Below, in pieces: positions 1 to 8,905 of a DNA stretch of 64,000 nt. Each line of letters starts with the position of its first letter. Position 1 is the first letter of the stretch. Under the pieces are notes generated by a model, which was not told where the DNA came from, searched no databases, and saw only the letters and a list, made by a program, of their open reading frames with translations. The stretch is taken from the NCBI RefSeq assembly GCF_947496485.1, contig NZ_CANMCZ010000002.1, forward strand, positions 310,001 to 374,000. The letters are read 5' to 3'. A program made the position numbers and the translations under genes. Origin of the DNA: an uncultured Winogradskyella sp. GTDB taxonomy: Bacteria > Bacteroidota > Bacteroidia > Flavobacteriales > Flavobacteriaceae.

Positions 1-1
1 T

Positions 2-289
2 CGACTAGGTATAAATCCTGGTAGTATTCGCGAAGGACAGGATATAGGATATTCTGTGAAGTTACCTGATAGATTAGTATGTGATAAAAATTATATCATT
101 CAGTTGACGGCAGAAAGTTATTTTGGAGAAGAGGATTTCTTTACAATGACATCCATCTCATCAAGATATCAAACTAAAAAAGGGTTTGAGGTCATTATTT
201 GGGGTGATGTACCCTATGATACCTTGCCTGGTCTGGTTTCGGTACCAGTTAAAAGTGATTGGCATTTTGTGCTTTATGATATGTTATAA
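2..289 (+). CDS. 3' end of an unrecognised gene (cut by window edge)
   Basis: The reading frame is open from base 2 (first full codon CGA) to a TAA at 287-289, giving 95 visible residues. A GTG at 56 could start a 77-residue protein, but the frame continues upstream without a stop, so the gene probably begins outside the window. The visible part is soluble, with aromatic and acidic residues and no membrane segment, and ends in a hydrophobic run around WHFVLYDML. I do not recognise a family. A hairpin terminator follows 30 bases after the stop. Confidence 0.55.
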   Translation, partial: RLGINPGSIREGQDIGYSVKLPDRLVCDKNYIIQLTAESYFGEEDFFTMTSISSRYQTKKGFEVIIWGDVPYDTLPGLVSVPVKSDWHFVLYDML

Positions 290-318
290 ATTGCTTTAGA
301 TTAGAGTTACCTATTATC

Positions 319-352
319 AAATCCTGAGTCTTTGGCTTGGGATTTTTGTTTT
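319..352 (+). terminator. Probable intrinsic terminator
   Basis: A ten-base stem (319-328 with 336-345; eight Watson-Crick pairs and two G-U wobbles at the RNA level) with a seven-base loop is followed by TTTTTGTTTT. It lies just after the partial gene ending at 289 and reads out of that gene. Confidence 0.6.
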
Positions 353-486
353 AAAATTACACTGGTTTACTCATTGATATTCTTTTACAAAAAACTAACT
401 TGCTTGTTGTGATATAAGTCACTGAAAAAGAGTTGTCTGAAATATGCTGCTTTTATTTTACCAATTCATTTAATTTACCAAACCAT

Positions 487-1770
487 ATGATCACGTTTTT
501 TAGAAAGATTAGACAAAACCTTATTCAGCAAAATAAGATATCAAAATACTTCAAATATGCTATTGGTGAGATTGTTTTAGTAGTTATTGGGATTTTAATA
601 GCACTCCAGATTAACAATTGGAATGAATCAAAAAATCAAAATCTAGAACTAAATGATGCCTTACAAAGTATAGCCAATGGAGTGCAGTCTGATCTTAGAG
701 AGCTTCATCTCTTATCATCCGCAAGATCAGCGATTAAAACAAAAATAGATACACTTTATACGCGCTACATTCCGTTAGAAAAACAATCGATGAGTATTGT
801 AGAGGCTACATATGTAAATTATACGTTTACTGATATTTCAAAAACTATTCAATTTAACTCTAATTTGAGTGGGTTTGAATCTTTGAAGAATTCCACTTAT
901 TTTGGAAAAATACAAGGTACAGATCTTTCTTTATTGCTCAGTACATACTTCATTAATGCTGATAAAATTAGAGTGCGAGAAGAACAATATAATAAAGATT
1001 ATGAAGATCTTAAAAAGGAATGGATGGCTTCCTTTAGAAATAACGGACAGGACCTATTTTTGAAACCTTGGGACGCAGGAGATTTTACCATAGTTGGACC
1101 AAAATTTTTAGAAATTTTGAGGGATGATCTTTCGTTAAACATTTTAGAGCTTGCTGGCAATGAACACTTTTTTATCAGACTGTACGAAGATCAAATCTTG
1201 TTGGGAAATAAACTAGTAGAGATGATTCGCGACTCAAAAACCTCTTTTGATGAACAGACAAAGTTAGAGTTAAGCGGAGTTTTATACTCTTTTGGTGATG
1301 CTGATGTTTTAAGTCTTTTAATTAATGGTGAAGCAACAACAGGATTTGATGTAAGGTATGCTGCATCAGATTTATTCTACAACTATTTTTCAAAAGAGAA
1401 AGGTTATTTATCTATAAAATATCCTGCAGATCAATACTTATGGGCATCATCCTATTTTCAGGTTGTTGCTTTAAGAGGTAGAGTCAATGAAATGGACTTT
1501 TCTGGATATTCAAAAGTATTTATAGAGATGAGAGGTGAAAAAGGTGGAGAAACCTTTGAAATAACAATGAAAGACATCAACGATCCGCCAGATGGCTCTG
1601 AAACTAAACTTAAAATTGAGCTCACTAAAGAATGGGAAACATTTGAAATAGAAACCAGTCAATTCACCACAGCAGATATGAACCGTATTATGGTACCTCT
1701 GGCTTTTGTTTTTGTAGGCTCAGAAGGTATGAAGATAAATGTAAAGTCAGTACAGTTTAAGAAGGATTAG
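487..1770 (+). CDS. DUF6090-type membrane protein with carbohydrate-binding-like C-terminus
   Basis: The frame is open from a TTG at 433, but the ATG at 487 is the better start because the protein then begins MITFFRKIRQ, the usual opening of DUF6090 proteins. The N-terminus has a basic amphipathic stretch (IRQNLIQQNKISKYFKYAIG) and one strong membrane segment (about residues 30-48) ending in ALQINNWNE, the family hallmark. A largely helical region follows. The last 150 residues or so look different: a beta-rich stretch with FSGYSKVFIEMRGE, a DINDPPDGSET loop and WETFEIETSQF, reminiscent of galactose-binding-like sandwich domains. At 427 residues it is much longer than the roughly 240 I expect for DUF6090 proteins. 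Function is unknown. A membrane-anchored sensor or scaffold is only inference. Confidence 0.75.
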   Translation: MITFFRKIRQNLIQQNKISKYFKYAIGEIVLVVIGILIALQINNWNESKNQNLELNDALQSIANGVQSDLRELHLLSSARSAIKTKIDTLYTRYIPLEKQSMSIVEATYVNYTFTDISKTIQFNSNLSGFESLKNSTYFGKIQGTDLSLLLSTYFINADKIRVREEQYNKDYEDLKKEWMASFRNNGQDLFLKPWDAGDFTIVGPKFLEILRDDLSLNILELAGNEHFFIRLYEDQILLGNKLVEMIRDSKTSFDEQTKLELSGVLYSFGDADVLSLLINGEATTGFDVRYAASDLFYNYFSKEKGYLSIKYPADQYLWASSYFQVVALRGRVNEMDFSGYSKVFIEMRGEKGGETFEITMKDINDPPDGSETKLKIELTKEWETFEIETSQFTTADMNRIMVPLAFVFVGSEGMKINVKSVQFKKD

Positions 1771-1871
1771 GGTGATTTTTTTTAGATTATTGGCTTGGCA
1801 TTTTTTTGTGATGTAACTAATCTTCATAAAGTGCTACTAATAAGGAGTATGCATATTAATTTAAAGTAAAA

Positions 1872-2051
1872 ATGAAGAAAGAAAGCAATTATACTAAAAG
1901 TATTGGGATAGGGATGATTATAGGTGCTGCTATTGGTCTTACAACAGACAATATTGCGTTATGGTTGAGTCTCGGTCTTGTTTTTGGTGCAGGTTATGCT
2001 AAAACTAAGCAAGCAAAAGAGGATAGTCATAAAAAAGACGAAACCGATTAG
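1872..2051 (+). CDS. Small glycine-rich two-helix membrane protein (59 aa)
   Basis: ATG at 1872, TAG at 2049-2051, 59 residues. It begins MKKESNYTKSIGIGMIIGAA and has two short hydrophobic segments (about 11-24 and 29-43) rich in glycine and small residues, then a charged tail (KTKQAKEDSHKKDETD). The glycine-zipper pattern and lysine-rich ends fit an inner-membrane hairpin. It is too short for family assignment by eye. The gap to the preceding DUF6090 gene is 101 bases and no clear -7 box is visible. Coding potential is supported by the clean hydrophobic/charged partition of the translation. Confidence 0.55.
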   Translation: MKKESNYTKSIGIGMIIGAAIGLTTDNIALWLSLGLVFGAGYAKTKQAKEDSHKKDETD

Positions 2052-2123
2052 TAGTAACATAAAAGCGGATTATTCGTCATTTAAGCATCAACTTTTTTTT
2101 TAAAGAAAATCAAAATAAATTAC

Positions 2124-2855
2124 ATGACAGTTTTAGTAGTAGGTGCAAGCGGAGCAACAGGAAGAAAGTTAGTTGAACAACTTCTAATTAAAGGACATAG
2201 TGTTAAAGCTGTCGTAAGATCCCCTGATAAATTGCCAAAATCTTGGAAGAGCAATGCGTACCTGAGCATTATTTCTGCAAGTCTATTAGATTTGAACGAT
2301 GACGATATGATGAAACTAACTCTCGATTGTCATGCAGTGGCATCATGTCTAGGGCATAATATGAATTTTAAAGGCATCTATGGACAACCCAGAAAATTGG
2401 TAACAGATGCTGCTCAAAGACTTTGCAATGCTATACAGGCTAATAAACCAGAAAGCCCAATTAAATACGTTTTAATGAATACGACAGGAAATCGTAATCG
2501 AGATTTGAACGAACCTATTTCTTTTGCTCAAAAATGCGTTATTGGACTTCTAAAACTACTTTTGCCCCCTCATGTCGATAATGAGAAAGCAGCAGATTAC
2601 CTGAGAACCCAAATTGGGCAAGACAACCAATATATCACTTGGGCTGCTGTGCGACCAGATGGTTTAATTGATGAAGAAGAAGTCACAGAATACGAAATCC
2701 ATCCATCTCCAATTAGAAGTGCCATTTTTAACGCTGGCAAAACCAGTCGTATAAATGTTGGCCATTTTATGGCAAGTCTAATTAGTGATGACGATTTATG
2801 GGATACATGGAAAGGGCAAATGCCAGTAATATATAATAAGTCATCTTTAAATTAA
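2124..2855 (+). CDS. NAD(P)-binding Rossmann-fold protein (atypical SDR)
   Basis: The protein opens MTVLVVGASGATGRKLVEQL; the GASGATG glycine motif (residues 7-13) directly after the first beta strand is the dinucleotide-binding loop of atypical short-chain dehydrogenases of the NmrA/SDR_a5 type. VKAVVRSPDKLP fits the second strand, whose basic residue favours NADPH. A VMMN/TTG stretch follows around residue 118 and AAVRPDGLID around 177, as in NAD(P)H-binding family proteins. Length (243) is typical. The classical Tyr-x3-Lys pair is not evident, as usual for this group. The substrate is unknown. It stands alone: 72 bases after the small membrane protein and just ahead of the attC-like element. 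Confidence 0.8.
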   Translation: MTVLVVGASGATGRKLVEQLLIKGHSVKAVVRSPDKLPKSWKSNAYLSIISASLLDLNDDDMMKLTLDCHAVASCLGHNMNFKGIYGQPRKLVTDAAQRLCNAIQANKPESPIKYVLMNTTGNRNRDLNEPISFAQKCVIGLLKLLLPPHVDNEKAADYLRTQIGQDNQYITWAAVRPDGLIDEEEVTEYEIHPSPIRSAIFNAGKTSRINVGHFMASLISDDDLWDTWKGQMPVIYNKSSLN

Positions 2856-2880
2856 AAGGTTATGGTTCTGGGTTGTATCT

Positions 2881-2982
2881 AAAATTATGTAGTTCTACGT
2901 ATTGATTTCTCTATTATAAAAAACTAACTTCGCTTAACAAACGATATAGTCAATACGAACTGACCATATCTGAGTGTTGGGC
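2881..2982 (+). repeat. attC-like imperfect palindrome upstream of the lipoprotein gene
   Basis: Arms AGTTCTACGTATTG (2891-2904) and CAATACGAACT (2951-2961) form an imperfect inverted repeat that extends outward (ATTATG against CCATAT) with unpaired bases in one arm. The element ends at GTTGGGC (2976-2982), which fits the integron core site GTTRRRY. No clear RYYYAAC partner is visible at the far left, so this copy may be decayed. The lipoprotein start codon lies 14 bases downstream of the core site. Confidence 0.4.
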
Positions 2983-2996
2983 ACAATTAAAACCAA

Positions 2997-3764
2997 ATGA
3001 ACAGACTACTTATCTTATTTACATCATTCTTATTAATCTGTTGTCAAGAACAACAAGAAAAATTTGCAAATGGACTAACAAAGGAAGCAATTCAAATCAC
3101 AGAGTATATAATTAAAATAAAAGAGAATTCCAATGCTGAAATCAAACAAGATACTCTATCAATTACTTCAAAATTCTATAACAATAATCAAATATTAAAA
3201 AGAGTTCAAACAACACCATTTAACAATCAAACAATGGAAACGAACTTTGTGTATGACGATTTTGGGAAAGTTCAAAAAGAAATAGTCAAAATGGATTTTG
3301 ATAACTCATCATTCGAAATTGATTATTTTTATAAAGATTCCTTATTAATCAAAACCCAAGTAGTTGATGAGGTGCAAGAAAATGTCCGATTCAAACAAAT
3401 CGAGAATTACACATACAGTAACGAAGGAATCAAACTCGAAACAGAAACCACTCAAGAATATATCGATTTTAATACCAATGATACTTTAGTAAATATGATT
3501 TCATTAAGTAAATTCAATGATGCTGAATTAGTTTCTGAAATTGAAACAATAAATTATAAGAACCCATTACTAAATTCAAAACGGAAATACGAATACGAAA
3601 ATGAACTTGTTAAACGACAAAAAGTTTATGATTCTGAAGACTCTCTAACTTCGAATGTTAACTATAAGTATGAGTTTGATAAATATGATAATTGGATAAA
3701 GAAAACGTCATTTAAAGAGAATAAGCCTGATAAATTTATCATTAGGAAAATTAAATATAAATAA
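2997..3764 (+). CDS. Lipoprotein with repeated beta-strand (YD-like) pattern
   Basis: ATG at 2997. A short signal peptide (MNRLLILFTSFLLICCQEQQ) ends in a lipobox with Cys at residue 16 or 17, so the mature protein should be lipid-anchored. The rest is beta-rich with recurring motifs such as NFVYDDFGKVQKE, IDYFYKDSLLIKT, YEYENELVKRQKVYD and YKYEFDKYDNWIKKT, resembling degenerate YD/RHS-type strands found in small Bacteroidota lipoproteins. No catalytic motif is visible. It lies alone, bracketed by two attC-like palindromes, like a single-gene integron cassette. Function is unknown. A role in an accessory trait or self-protection would be a guess. Confidence 0.7.
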   Translation: MNRLLILFTSFLLICCQEQQEKFANGLTKEAIQITEYIIKIKENSNAEIKQDTLSITSKFYNNNQILKRVQTTPFNNQTMETNFVYDDFGKVQKEIVKMDFDNSSFEIDYFYKDSLLIKTQVVDEVQENVRFKQIENYTYSNEGIKLETETTQEYIDFNTNDTLVNMISLSKFNDAELVSEIETINYKNPLLNSKRKYEYENELVKRQKVYDSEDSLTSNVNYKYEFDKYDNWIKKTSFKENKPDKFIIRKIKYK

Positions 3765-3765
3765 C

Positions 3766-3901
3766 CGTTCCCAACACCGTGTATAATTAATTGCTAGTTC
3801 ACTGCCGACTTACGAAAATTCCGCTGGAATTTTCTATCTGTGATTTGTTTGTTAACTTAGTTGCTTAACCACGCAACTAACCATACACAAACACGTTAAG
3901 C
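3766..3901 (+). repeat. attC-like imperfect palindrome downstream of the lipoprotein gene
   Basis: The element begins two bases after the lipoprotein stop with CGTTCCCAAC (3766-3775) and ends with GTTAAGC (3895-3901), which fits GTTRRRY. Inside, GTGTATAATTAATTGC (3779-3794) pairs imperfectly with GCAACTAACCATACAC (3873-3888), and a perfect nine-base hairpin GAAAATTCC/GGAATTTTC (3814-3822, 3826-3834) lies in the centre. The nested, imperfect and asymmetrical palindrome of about 136 bases directly behind an ORF resembles integron attC sites. No integrase gene is visible in the window. Confidence 0.5.
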
Positions 3902-3965
3902 GCAACCCTTAATCCCAAATCAATTTATTTCAGAAACTTTTAATTCAACTATTCTACTAATTAAC

Positions 3966-3973
3966 TACATTTG
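3966..3973 (+). promoter_or_regulatory. Candidate -7 box of ychF
   Basis: TACATTTG matches the Bacteroidota -7 consensus TAnnTTTG exactly and lies 22 bases before the ychF start codon. A T-rich stretch (TTTTAATTC, about 3938) sits near the expected -33 position. Confidence 0.5.
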
Positions 3974-3995
3974 CACTCGCAAAAATTAGTATTAC

Positions 3996-5090
3996 ATGAA
4001 AGCCGGAATTGTAGGATTACCAAACGTAGGAAAATCAACCTTATTTAACTGTTTATCTAATGCCAAAGCGCAGAGTGCTAACTTTCCGTTTTGTACCATA
4101 GAACCTAACATTGGCGTGGTAAATGTACCAGATCCAAGATTATCTAAACTAGAAGAATTAGTGAATCCAGAAAAAGTGGTTCCTGCAACTGTAGAAATCG
4201 TTGATATTGCTGGTTTGGTAAAAGGTGCTAGTAAAGGTGAAGGTTTAGGAAATCAATTTTTAGCGAATATTAGAGAAACCGATGCCATTCTGCATGTATT
4301 GCGTTGTTTTGATAATGATAATATTGTGCATGTTGATGGTTCTATTAATCCTATTAGAGATAAAGAAACCATTGATATGGAATTGCAGTTAAAAGACTTA
4401 GAAACTGCAGAAAAAAAGTTAGACAAAGTAAAACGTGCTGCGAAAACGGGTAATAAAGAAGCGCAGAAAGAAGAGGCCGTTTTATTAAAAATTAAAGCAG
4501 CTTTAGAAGCTGGGACTTCAGTTAGAGCTTTAGAGTTCTCTGAAGAAGATTACGATGATTATGTAAAGCCTTCTCAGTTTATTACAGAAAAACCGGTAAT
4601 GTATGTATGCAACGTCGATGAAGGTGCTGCAACAACTGGCAATTCTTATGTAGAAAAGGTAAGAGATGCGGTAAAAGACGAAAACGCAGAAGTTTTAGTT
4701 TTGGCTGTTGGAACAGAGGCAGATATTAACGAATTAGACGACTATGAAGAACGTCAAATGTTCTTACAAGATATTGGATTAGACGAACCAGGTTCGGCAA
4801 AATTAATTCGTTCTGCTTACAAACTATTAAATCAGCAAACCTATTTTACAGCTGGTGTAAAAGAAGTAAGAGCTTGGACAGTGACTATTGGTTCCACTGC
4901 GCCACAAGCAGCAGGAGTTATTCATACCGATTTTGAAAAAGGTTTTATTAGAGCAGAAGTTATTGCTTACGATGATTATGTACAATACGGAAGTGAAGCT
5001 AAAGTAAAGGAAGCTGGTAAAATGCGTGTAGAAGGAAAGAACTATGTAGTAAAGGATGGCGATGTGATGCATTTCTTATTTAATGTTTAG
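3996..5090 (+). CDS. ychF: Redox-regulated ATPase YchF (Obg-like P-loop NTPase)
   Basis: A 364-residue cytosolic P-loop NTPase of the Obg/YchF family. G1 is GLPNVGKST (residues 7-15) and the switch II region is [10 protein letters not shown] (about 70-79). The G4 motif reads NVDE instead of NKxD, the change that shifts YchF proteins from GTP to ATP. A helical coiled insert (about 130-190) follows, and the C-terminal TGS domain contains [20 protein letters not shown] and ends in [10 protein letters not shown]. Length and all domains are complete. It is a highly conserved protein linked to ribosomes and oxidative stress. It stands alone with its own promoter and is unrelated to the accessory genes upstream. 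Confidence 0.97.
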   Translation: MKAGIVGLPNVGKSTLFNCLSNAKAQSANFPFCTIEPNIGVVNVPDPRLSKLEELVNPEKVVPATVEIVDIAGLVKGASKGEGLGNQFLANIRETDAILHVLRCFDNDNIVHVDGSINPIRDKETIDMELQLKDLETAEKKLDKVKRAAKTGNKEAQKEEAVLLKIKAALEAGTSVRALEFSEEDYDDYVKPSQFITEKPVMYVCNVDEGAATTGNSYVEKVRDAVKDENAEVLVLAVGTEADINELDDYEERQMFLQDIGLDEPGSAKLIRSAYKLLNQQTYFTAGVKEVRAWTVTIGSTAPQAAGVIHTDFEKGFIRAEVIAYDDYVQYGSEAKVKEAGKMRVEGKNYVVKDGDVMHFLFNV

Positions 5091-5173
5091 TGATTTAAAT
5101 AGTGTAGTGTTGATTTTATATATGTAAAGTGACATTTTAAAATTATACGGGTCTAAATTCTAAACTCACTTTT

Positions 5174-5656
5174 ATGCCCCAAATAATTGTTGAAACCCTT
5201 ATTAATTGTGATCAAGAAACCTGTTTTGATTTAGCCAGAGATATCGGTTTTTATAAAAATTCTTTAAAAAAGTCTACTGAAATTCCAATAGAAGGAAAAA
5301 TATCAGGTTTGGTTGAGAAAGGCGATGTAACTATTTGGGAAACAAACCATCTTAACCTCATGCAACATTTAACCTTAAAGGTAACAGAGTATAATAGGCC
5401 TGAAAAATTTGTTGATGAGATGATTAAAGGGGAATTTAAATCATACAGACACGAGCATATCTTTGAGCTTAAGGCTAATAAAACATTAATGATTGATAAG
5501 TTCTATTTTGAATCCTCTTATGGAATTCTAGGGAAAATTGTAGATAATTTCTTTTTAAAACGCCACATTATAAAATTATTGCTTACCAGAAACGCCGTTT
5601 TAAAACAAAAAGCAGAGGAATTATCTTCCTCAAAGCGTTTAGCGTATTTCCGTTAA
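5174..5656 (+). CDS. SRPBCC (START-like) ligand-binding protein
   Basis: A 160-residue soluble protein starting MPQIIVETLINCDQETCFDL. The opening beta strand, the DQETCFDLARDIGFYKNSL helix and the later strands VTEYNRPEKFVDEMIKGEFKSYRHEHIFEL followed by a long C-terminal helix (IVDNFFLKRHIIKLLLTRNAVLKQ) are the SRPBCC/polyketide-cyclase-like pattern; such proteins are sometimes labelled as cell-division-inhibitor-like. The ligand cannot be read from the sequence. It lies 83 bases after ychF with no clear promoter, so it may be read through from ychF. Confidence 0.75.
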   Translation: MPQIIVETLINCDQETCFDLARDIGFYKNSLKKSTEIPIEGKISGLVEKGDVTIWETNHLNLMQHLTLKVTEYNRPEKFVDEMIKGEFKSYRHEHIFELKANKTLMIDKFYFESSYGILGKIVDNFFLKRHIIKLLLTRNAVLKQKAEELSSSKRLAYFR

Positions 5657-5986
5657 CCTTGTTAACGCTTATTAAAATCTATAAGGTTTACACTTTTGTC
5701 ATATTTGTTTACCATCAATTATTGTACTTTACAGGATTGCTAACCCAGAAGCTGTAATATAATACTAAAAGATTGTGGGCTAAATCCTATCTCTAATTTA
5801 GGATAAATAGATTTTTTAAACTAAACTTTACCTAATTCTATAGTAAAACAGTCTATATGTTACCGAAGCCAAAATACGATTACCTGATTGTTTATACGCT
5901 GGACTTATATAAATAATTAGAGTTTGAACGTCGTAATTCTTAAATTTTCAGTTTTTTTATAAAATGTATCAGCTTAATTTAACCGT
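5657..5986. other. 330-base AT-rich gap between SRPBCC and transporter genes
   Basis: No open frame longer than about 20 codons, no tRNA-like fold and no hairpin with a T-run was seen. It presumably holds the promoter of the DMT transporter, but no good TAnnTTTG box lies near its start. Confidence 0.4.
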
Positions 5987-6883
5987 ATGAAATCTAAGCA
6001 AGCCTTCGTTTACGGTATTCTAATTGGTATTCTTGGTATAGTCCTATTTTCATCTAAAGCTGTTATGGTAAAATTAGCCTATCAGTATAATGTAGATGCT
6101 CTCAGTATGCTATTATTACGGATGGCATTTGCATTTCCATTTTACATCATAATCGCTTATTTATATAGAAAAGAACATAAAGAGACGATGCTGCGGAACG
6201 ACTATGTATGGCTTGTCTTTTTTGGGTTTGTCGGTTACTATTTGGCAAGCTATTTTGATTTTGTTGGTCTAACATATATTAAGGCAAGTTTAGAACGCAT
6301 CATTCTTTTTATTTATCCAACTATTGTATTGTTGTTTAATAAGTTGTTTTTGAAAAAAGCCATAACTAAACAGCAAAAACTAGCAATTTTAATTACATAT
6401 ATCGGTATTGTAATTACCTTTGGAAGTGAGGTTTCAATCTCTGGAAACAATGCCTATTTAGGTGGTTTCTTTGTATTGCTGAGTGCTATAACATATGCTT
6501 CTTATTTGGTTGGAAGTGGTTGGTTGATTCCAAAATTTGGTGTGATGCGATTTACAGCTTATGCCATGATAGTGTCTTGTATATGTGTTTTTATTCATTA
6601 TGGAATTTTTTCTAATGTCAATATTTTAAATTTCCCTTGGCAAGTTTATGCACTTGGATTAGCCATTGCAGTTTTTGCTACTGTAATTCCTTCATTTTTA
6701 GTGTCAATTTCTATTAAATTAATTGATTCATCAAATTTTGCTGTCATTGCGGGTATTGGACCAATTTCTACAATTATTTTGGCTGTAATTTTTTTGAACG
6801 AAAGCCTAACATTGCTTCAAATAACTGGAACTTTAGCTGTTATTTTTGGTATTCTAATGATATCAAAAAGTAAGGGTAAATAA
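5987..6883 (+). CDS. DMT-family (EamA) transporter
   Basis: A 298-residue inner-membrane protein with about ten hydrophobic helices arranged as two EamA repeats. The first repeat includes SKAVMVKLAYQYNVDALSML and LTYIKASLERIILFIYPTIV; the second ends in the typical SSNFAVIAGIGPISTIILAV and NESLTLLQITGTLAVIFGI. This is the drug/metabolite transporter superfamily, mostly exporters of amino acids or other metabolites; the substrate cannot be told. The length matches the ten-helix class. It is monocistronic, between two intergenic gaps, ahead of parE. Confidence 0.9.
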   Translation: MKSKQAFVYGILIGILGIVLFSSKAVMVKLAYQYNVDALSMLLLRMAFAFPFYIIIAYLYRKEHKETMLRNDYVWLVFFGFVGYYLASYFDFVGLTYIKASLERIILFIYPTIVLLFNKLFLKKAITKQQKLAILITYIGIVITFGSEVSISGNNAYLGGFFVLLSAITYASYLVGSGWLIPKFGVMRFTAYAMIVSCICVFIHYGIFSNVNILNFPWQVYALGLAIAVFATVIPSFLVSISIKLIDSSNFAVIAGIGPISTIILAVIFLNESLTLLQITGTLAVIFGILMISKSKGK

Positions 6884-7045
6884 GGATTTTACTTCGAAAT
6901 AGGGTCTTTTGTAAATAATATTCTACGAATAGTGATGTTCTCAACAATATTGGGCATTTATTGTTAATTACTTTACGCAAACCATATTTTATATTTTAAG
7001 GTATAGTATTATATTAGCCCTTCATCTAAAATTTTACCGAATTCT

Positions 7046-8905
7046 ATGGCAGAACAGTCTAACTATACTGAAGATAACATACGCTCACTCGATTGGAAAG
7101 AACATATCCGAATGCGACCTGGTATGTATATCGGTAAGTTGGGTGATGGTTCTTCGCCAGATGATGGTATTTACATTTTATTAAAAGAAGTATTAGACAA
7201 CTCTATTGATGAGTACGTGATGGGCGCTGGTAAAACTATCGAGATTTCTGTGCAAGGTGAGCGCGTTATCGTACGCGATTATGGCCGAGGTATTCCTTTA
7301 GGTAAAGTGGTAGATGTTGTTTCTAAGATGAATACAGGTGGAAAGTACGATTCTAAAGCTTTTAAAAAATCTGTAGGTCTAAATGGTGTTGGTACAAAAG
7401 CCGTTAATGCATTATCTTCTTATTTTAGAGTAGAATCTACAAGAGACGGAAGATCTGCTTCTGCTGAGTTCGAGCAAGGAAATCTTACCAATCAAGATTT
7501 ATTAGATGATACGTCGAGAAGAAAAGGAACTAAGGTTAGTTTTATTCCAGATGAAATTATATTCAAAAAATATAAGTACCGAAACGAGTATATCGTAAAG
7601 ATGCTCAAAAATTATGTGTATCTAAACCCTGGATTAACCATAGTTTTTAATGGCGAAAAATATTTTAGTGAAAATGGCTTAAAGGATTTACTATCTGAAA
7701 ACATTAATGAGTCAGATATGCTTTATCCTATCATTCATCTAAAAGGTGATGATATAGAAATAGCGATTACACACAGTAAAACACAATACAGCGAAGAGTA
7801 TCATTCGTTTGTAAATGGGCAGAACACCACGCAAGGTGGTACACATTTAGCAGCTTACAGAGAATCTATAGTTAAAACCGTTAGAGAATTTTATGGAAAG
7901 AACTATGAGGCTTCTGATATTAGAAAATCTGTTGTTACTGCGATTGCAATAAAAGTAATGGAACCTGTTTTTGAAAGTCAGACGAAAACCAAATTGGGTT
8001 CAACAGATATGGGAGGTGATTTACCAACGGTTAGAACCTATATAAATGACTTTGTAAAAAAGAATTTGGACAATTTTTTACATAAGAATCCGGATTCAGC
8101 AGAAAAAATACAACGTAAAATTCTCCAAGCCGAACGTGAGCGTAAGGAATTATCTGGTATTAGAAAGTTAGCAAAAGATAGAGCTAAAAAGGCTAGTCTT
8201 CATAATAAGAAATTACGCGATTGTCGTGTACATTTTGGTGACACTAAAAATGAGAGAAATCTTGAAACGACCTTATTTATAACAGAGGGAGATTCAGCTT
8301 CTGGAAGTATAACAAAATCTCGCGATGTTAATACACAAGCGGTTTTTAGCTTAAAAGGGAAACCATTAAATTGTTATGGACTCAGTAAGAAGATTGTTTA
8401 CGAGAATGAAGAATTTAACCTTCTACAAGCAGCTTTAAATATTGAAGAATCCCTTGAAGATTTGCGTTATAATAATGTAGTCATCGCTACTGATGCTGAT
8501 GTTGATGGTATGCATATTAGATTGTTGTTGATTACATTTTTCTTGCAATTCTTCCCAGAGGTTATTAAAGAAGGTCATTTATATATATTACAGACGCCTT
8601 TGTTTAGAGTACGGAATAAAAAAGAAACCATTTACTGCTATTCTGAAGAAGAGAGAAGAGAAGCAATAGAAAAATTGAAACCAAAACCAGAGATTACGCG
8701 ATTTAAAGGTTTAGGTGAAATTTCTCCAGATGAATTTGTGCATTTTATTGGTGAGGATATGCGATTAGATCCTGTTATGTTAGAAAAAGATATGTCTATT
8801 GAAGAATTGCTGTCTTTTTACATGGGGAAAAATACACCAACGCGACAAAAATTCATCATCGAGAACCTTAAAGTTGAACTCGATCTAGTAGAAGATGCTA
8901 TATGA
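7046..8905 (+). CDS. parE: DNA topoisomerase IV subunit B
   Basis: A 619-residue ATPase subunit of topoisomerase IV. The GHKL domain has RMRPGMYIG (22-30), catalytic Glu48 and Asn52 in [10 protein letters not shown], Asp78 in RDYGRGIP and the lid loop [14 protein letters not shown]. The Toprim domain shows EGDSASG (Glu414) and DADVDG (Asp483/485/487), the metal-binding acid cluster, and the C-terminus has [13 protein letters not shown]. The length is that of ParE rather than of the longer GyrB. The last codons overlap the next gene by ATGA, and parC follows in the same operon, which supports ParE over GyrB. It unlinks daughter chromosomes together with ParC. Confidence 0.95.
   Translation: MAEQSNYTEDNIRSLDWKEHIRMRPGMYIGKLGDGSSPDDGIYILLKEVLDNSIDEYVMGAGKTIEISVQGERVIVRDYGRGIPLGKVVDVVSKMNTGGKYDSKAFKKSVGLNGVGTKAVNALSSYFRVESTRDGRSASAEFEQGNLTNQDLLDDTSRRKGTKVSFIPDEIIFKKYKYRNEYIVKMLKNYVYLNPGLTIVFNGEKYFSENGLKDLLSENINESDMLYPIIHLKGDDIEIAITHSKTQYSEEYHSFVNGQNTTQGGTHLAAYRESIVKTVREFYGKNYEASDIRKSVVTAIAIKVMEPVFESQTKTKLGSTDMGGDLPTVRTYINDFVKKNLDNFLHKNPDSAEKIQRKILQAERERKELSGIRKLAKDRAKKASLHNKKLRDCRVHFGDTKNERNLETTLFITEGDSASGSITKSRDVNTQAVFSLKGKPLNCYGLSKKIVYENEEFNLLQAALNIEESLEDLRYNNVVIATDADVDGMHIRLLLITFFLQFFPEVIKEGHLYILQTPLFRVRNKKETIYCYSEEERREAIEKLKPKPEITRFKGLGEISPDEFVHFIGEDMRLDPVMLEKDMSIEELLSFYMGKNTPTRQKFIIENLKVELDLVEDAI

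Noticed and set aside
433..486. TTG-started N-terminal extension of the DUF6090 protein
   Set aside because: The extra 18 residues are unlike the family, whose members begin MITFFRKIRQ-like, and the ATG at 487 is in frame.
4827..5072. Antisense ORF inside ychF
   Set aside because: It lies fully opposite a highly conserved gene and has a low-complexity translation.
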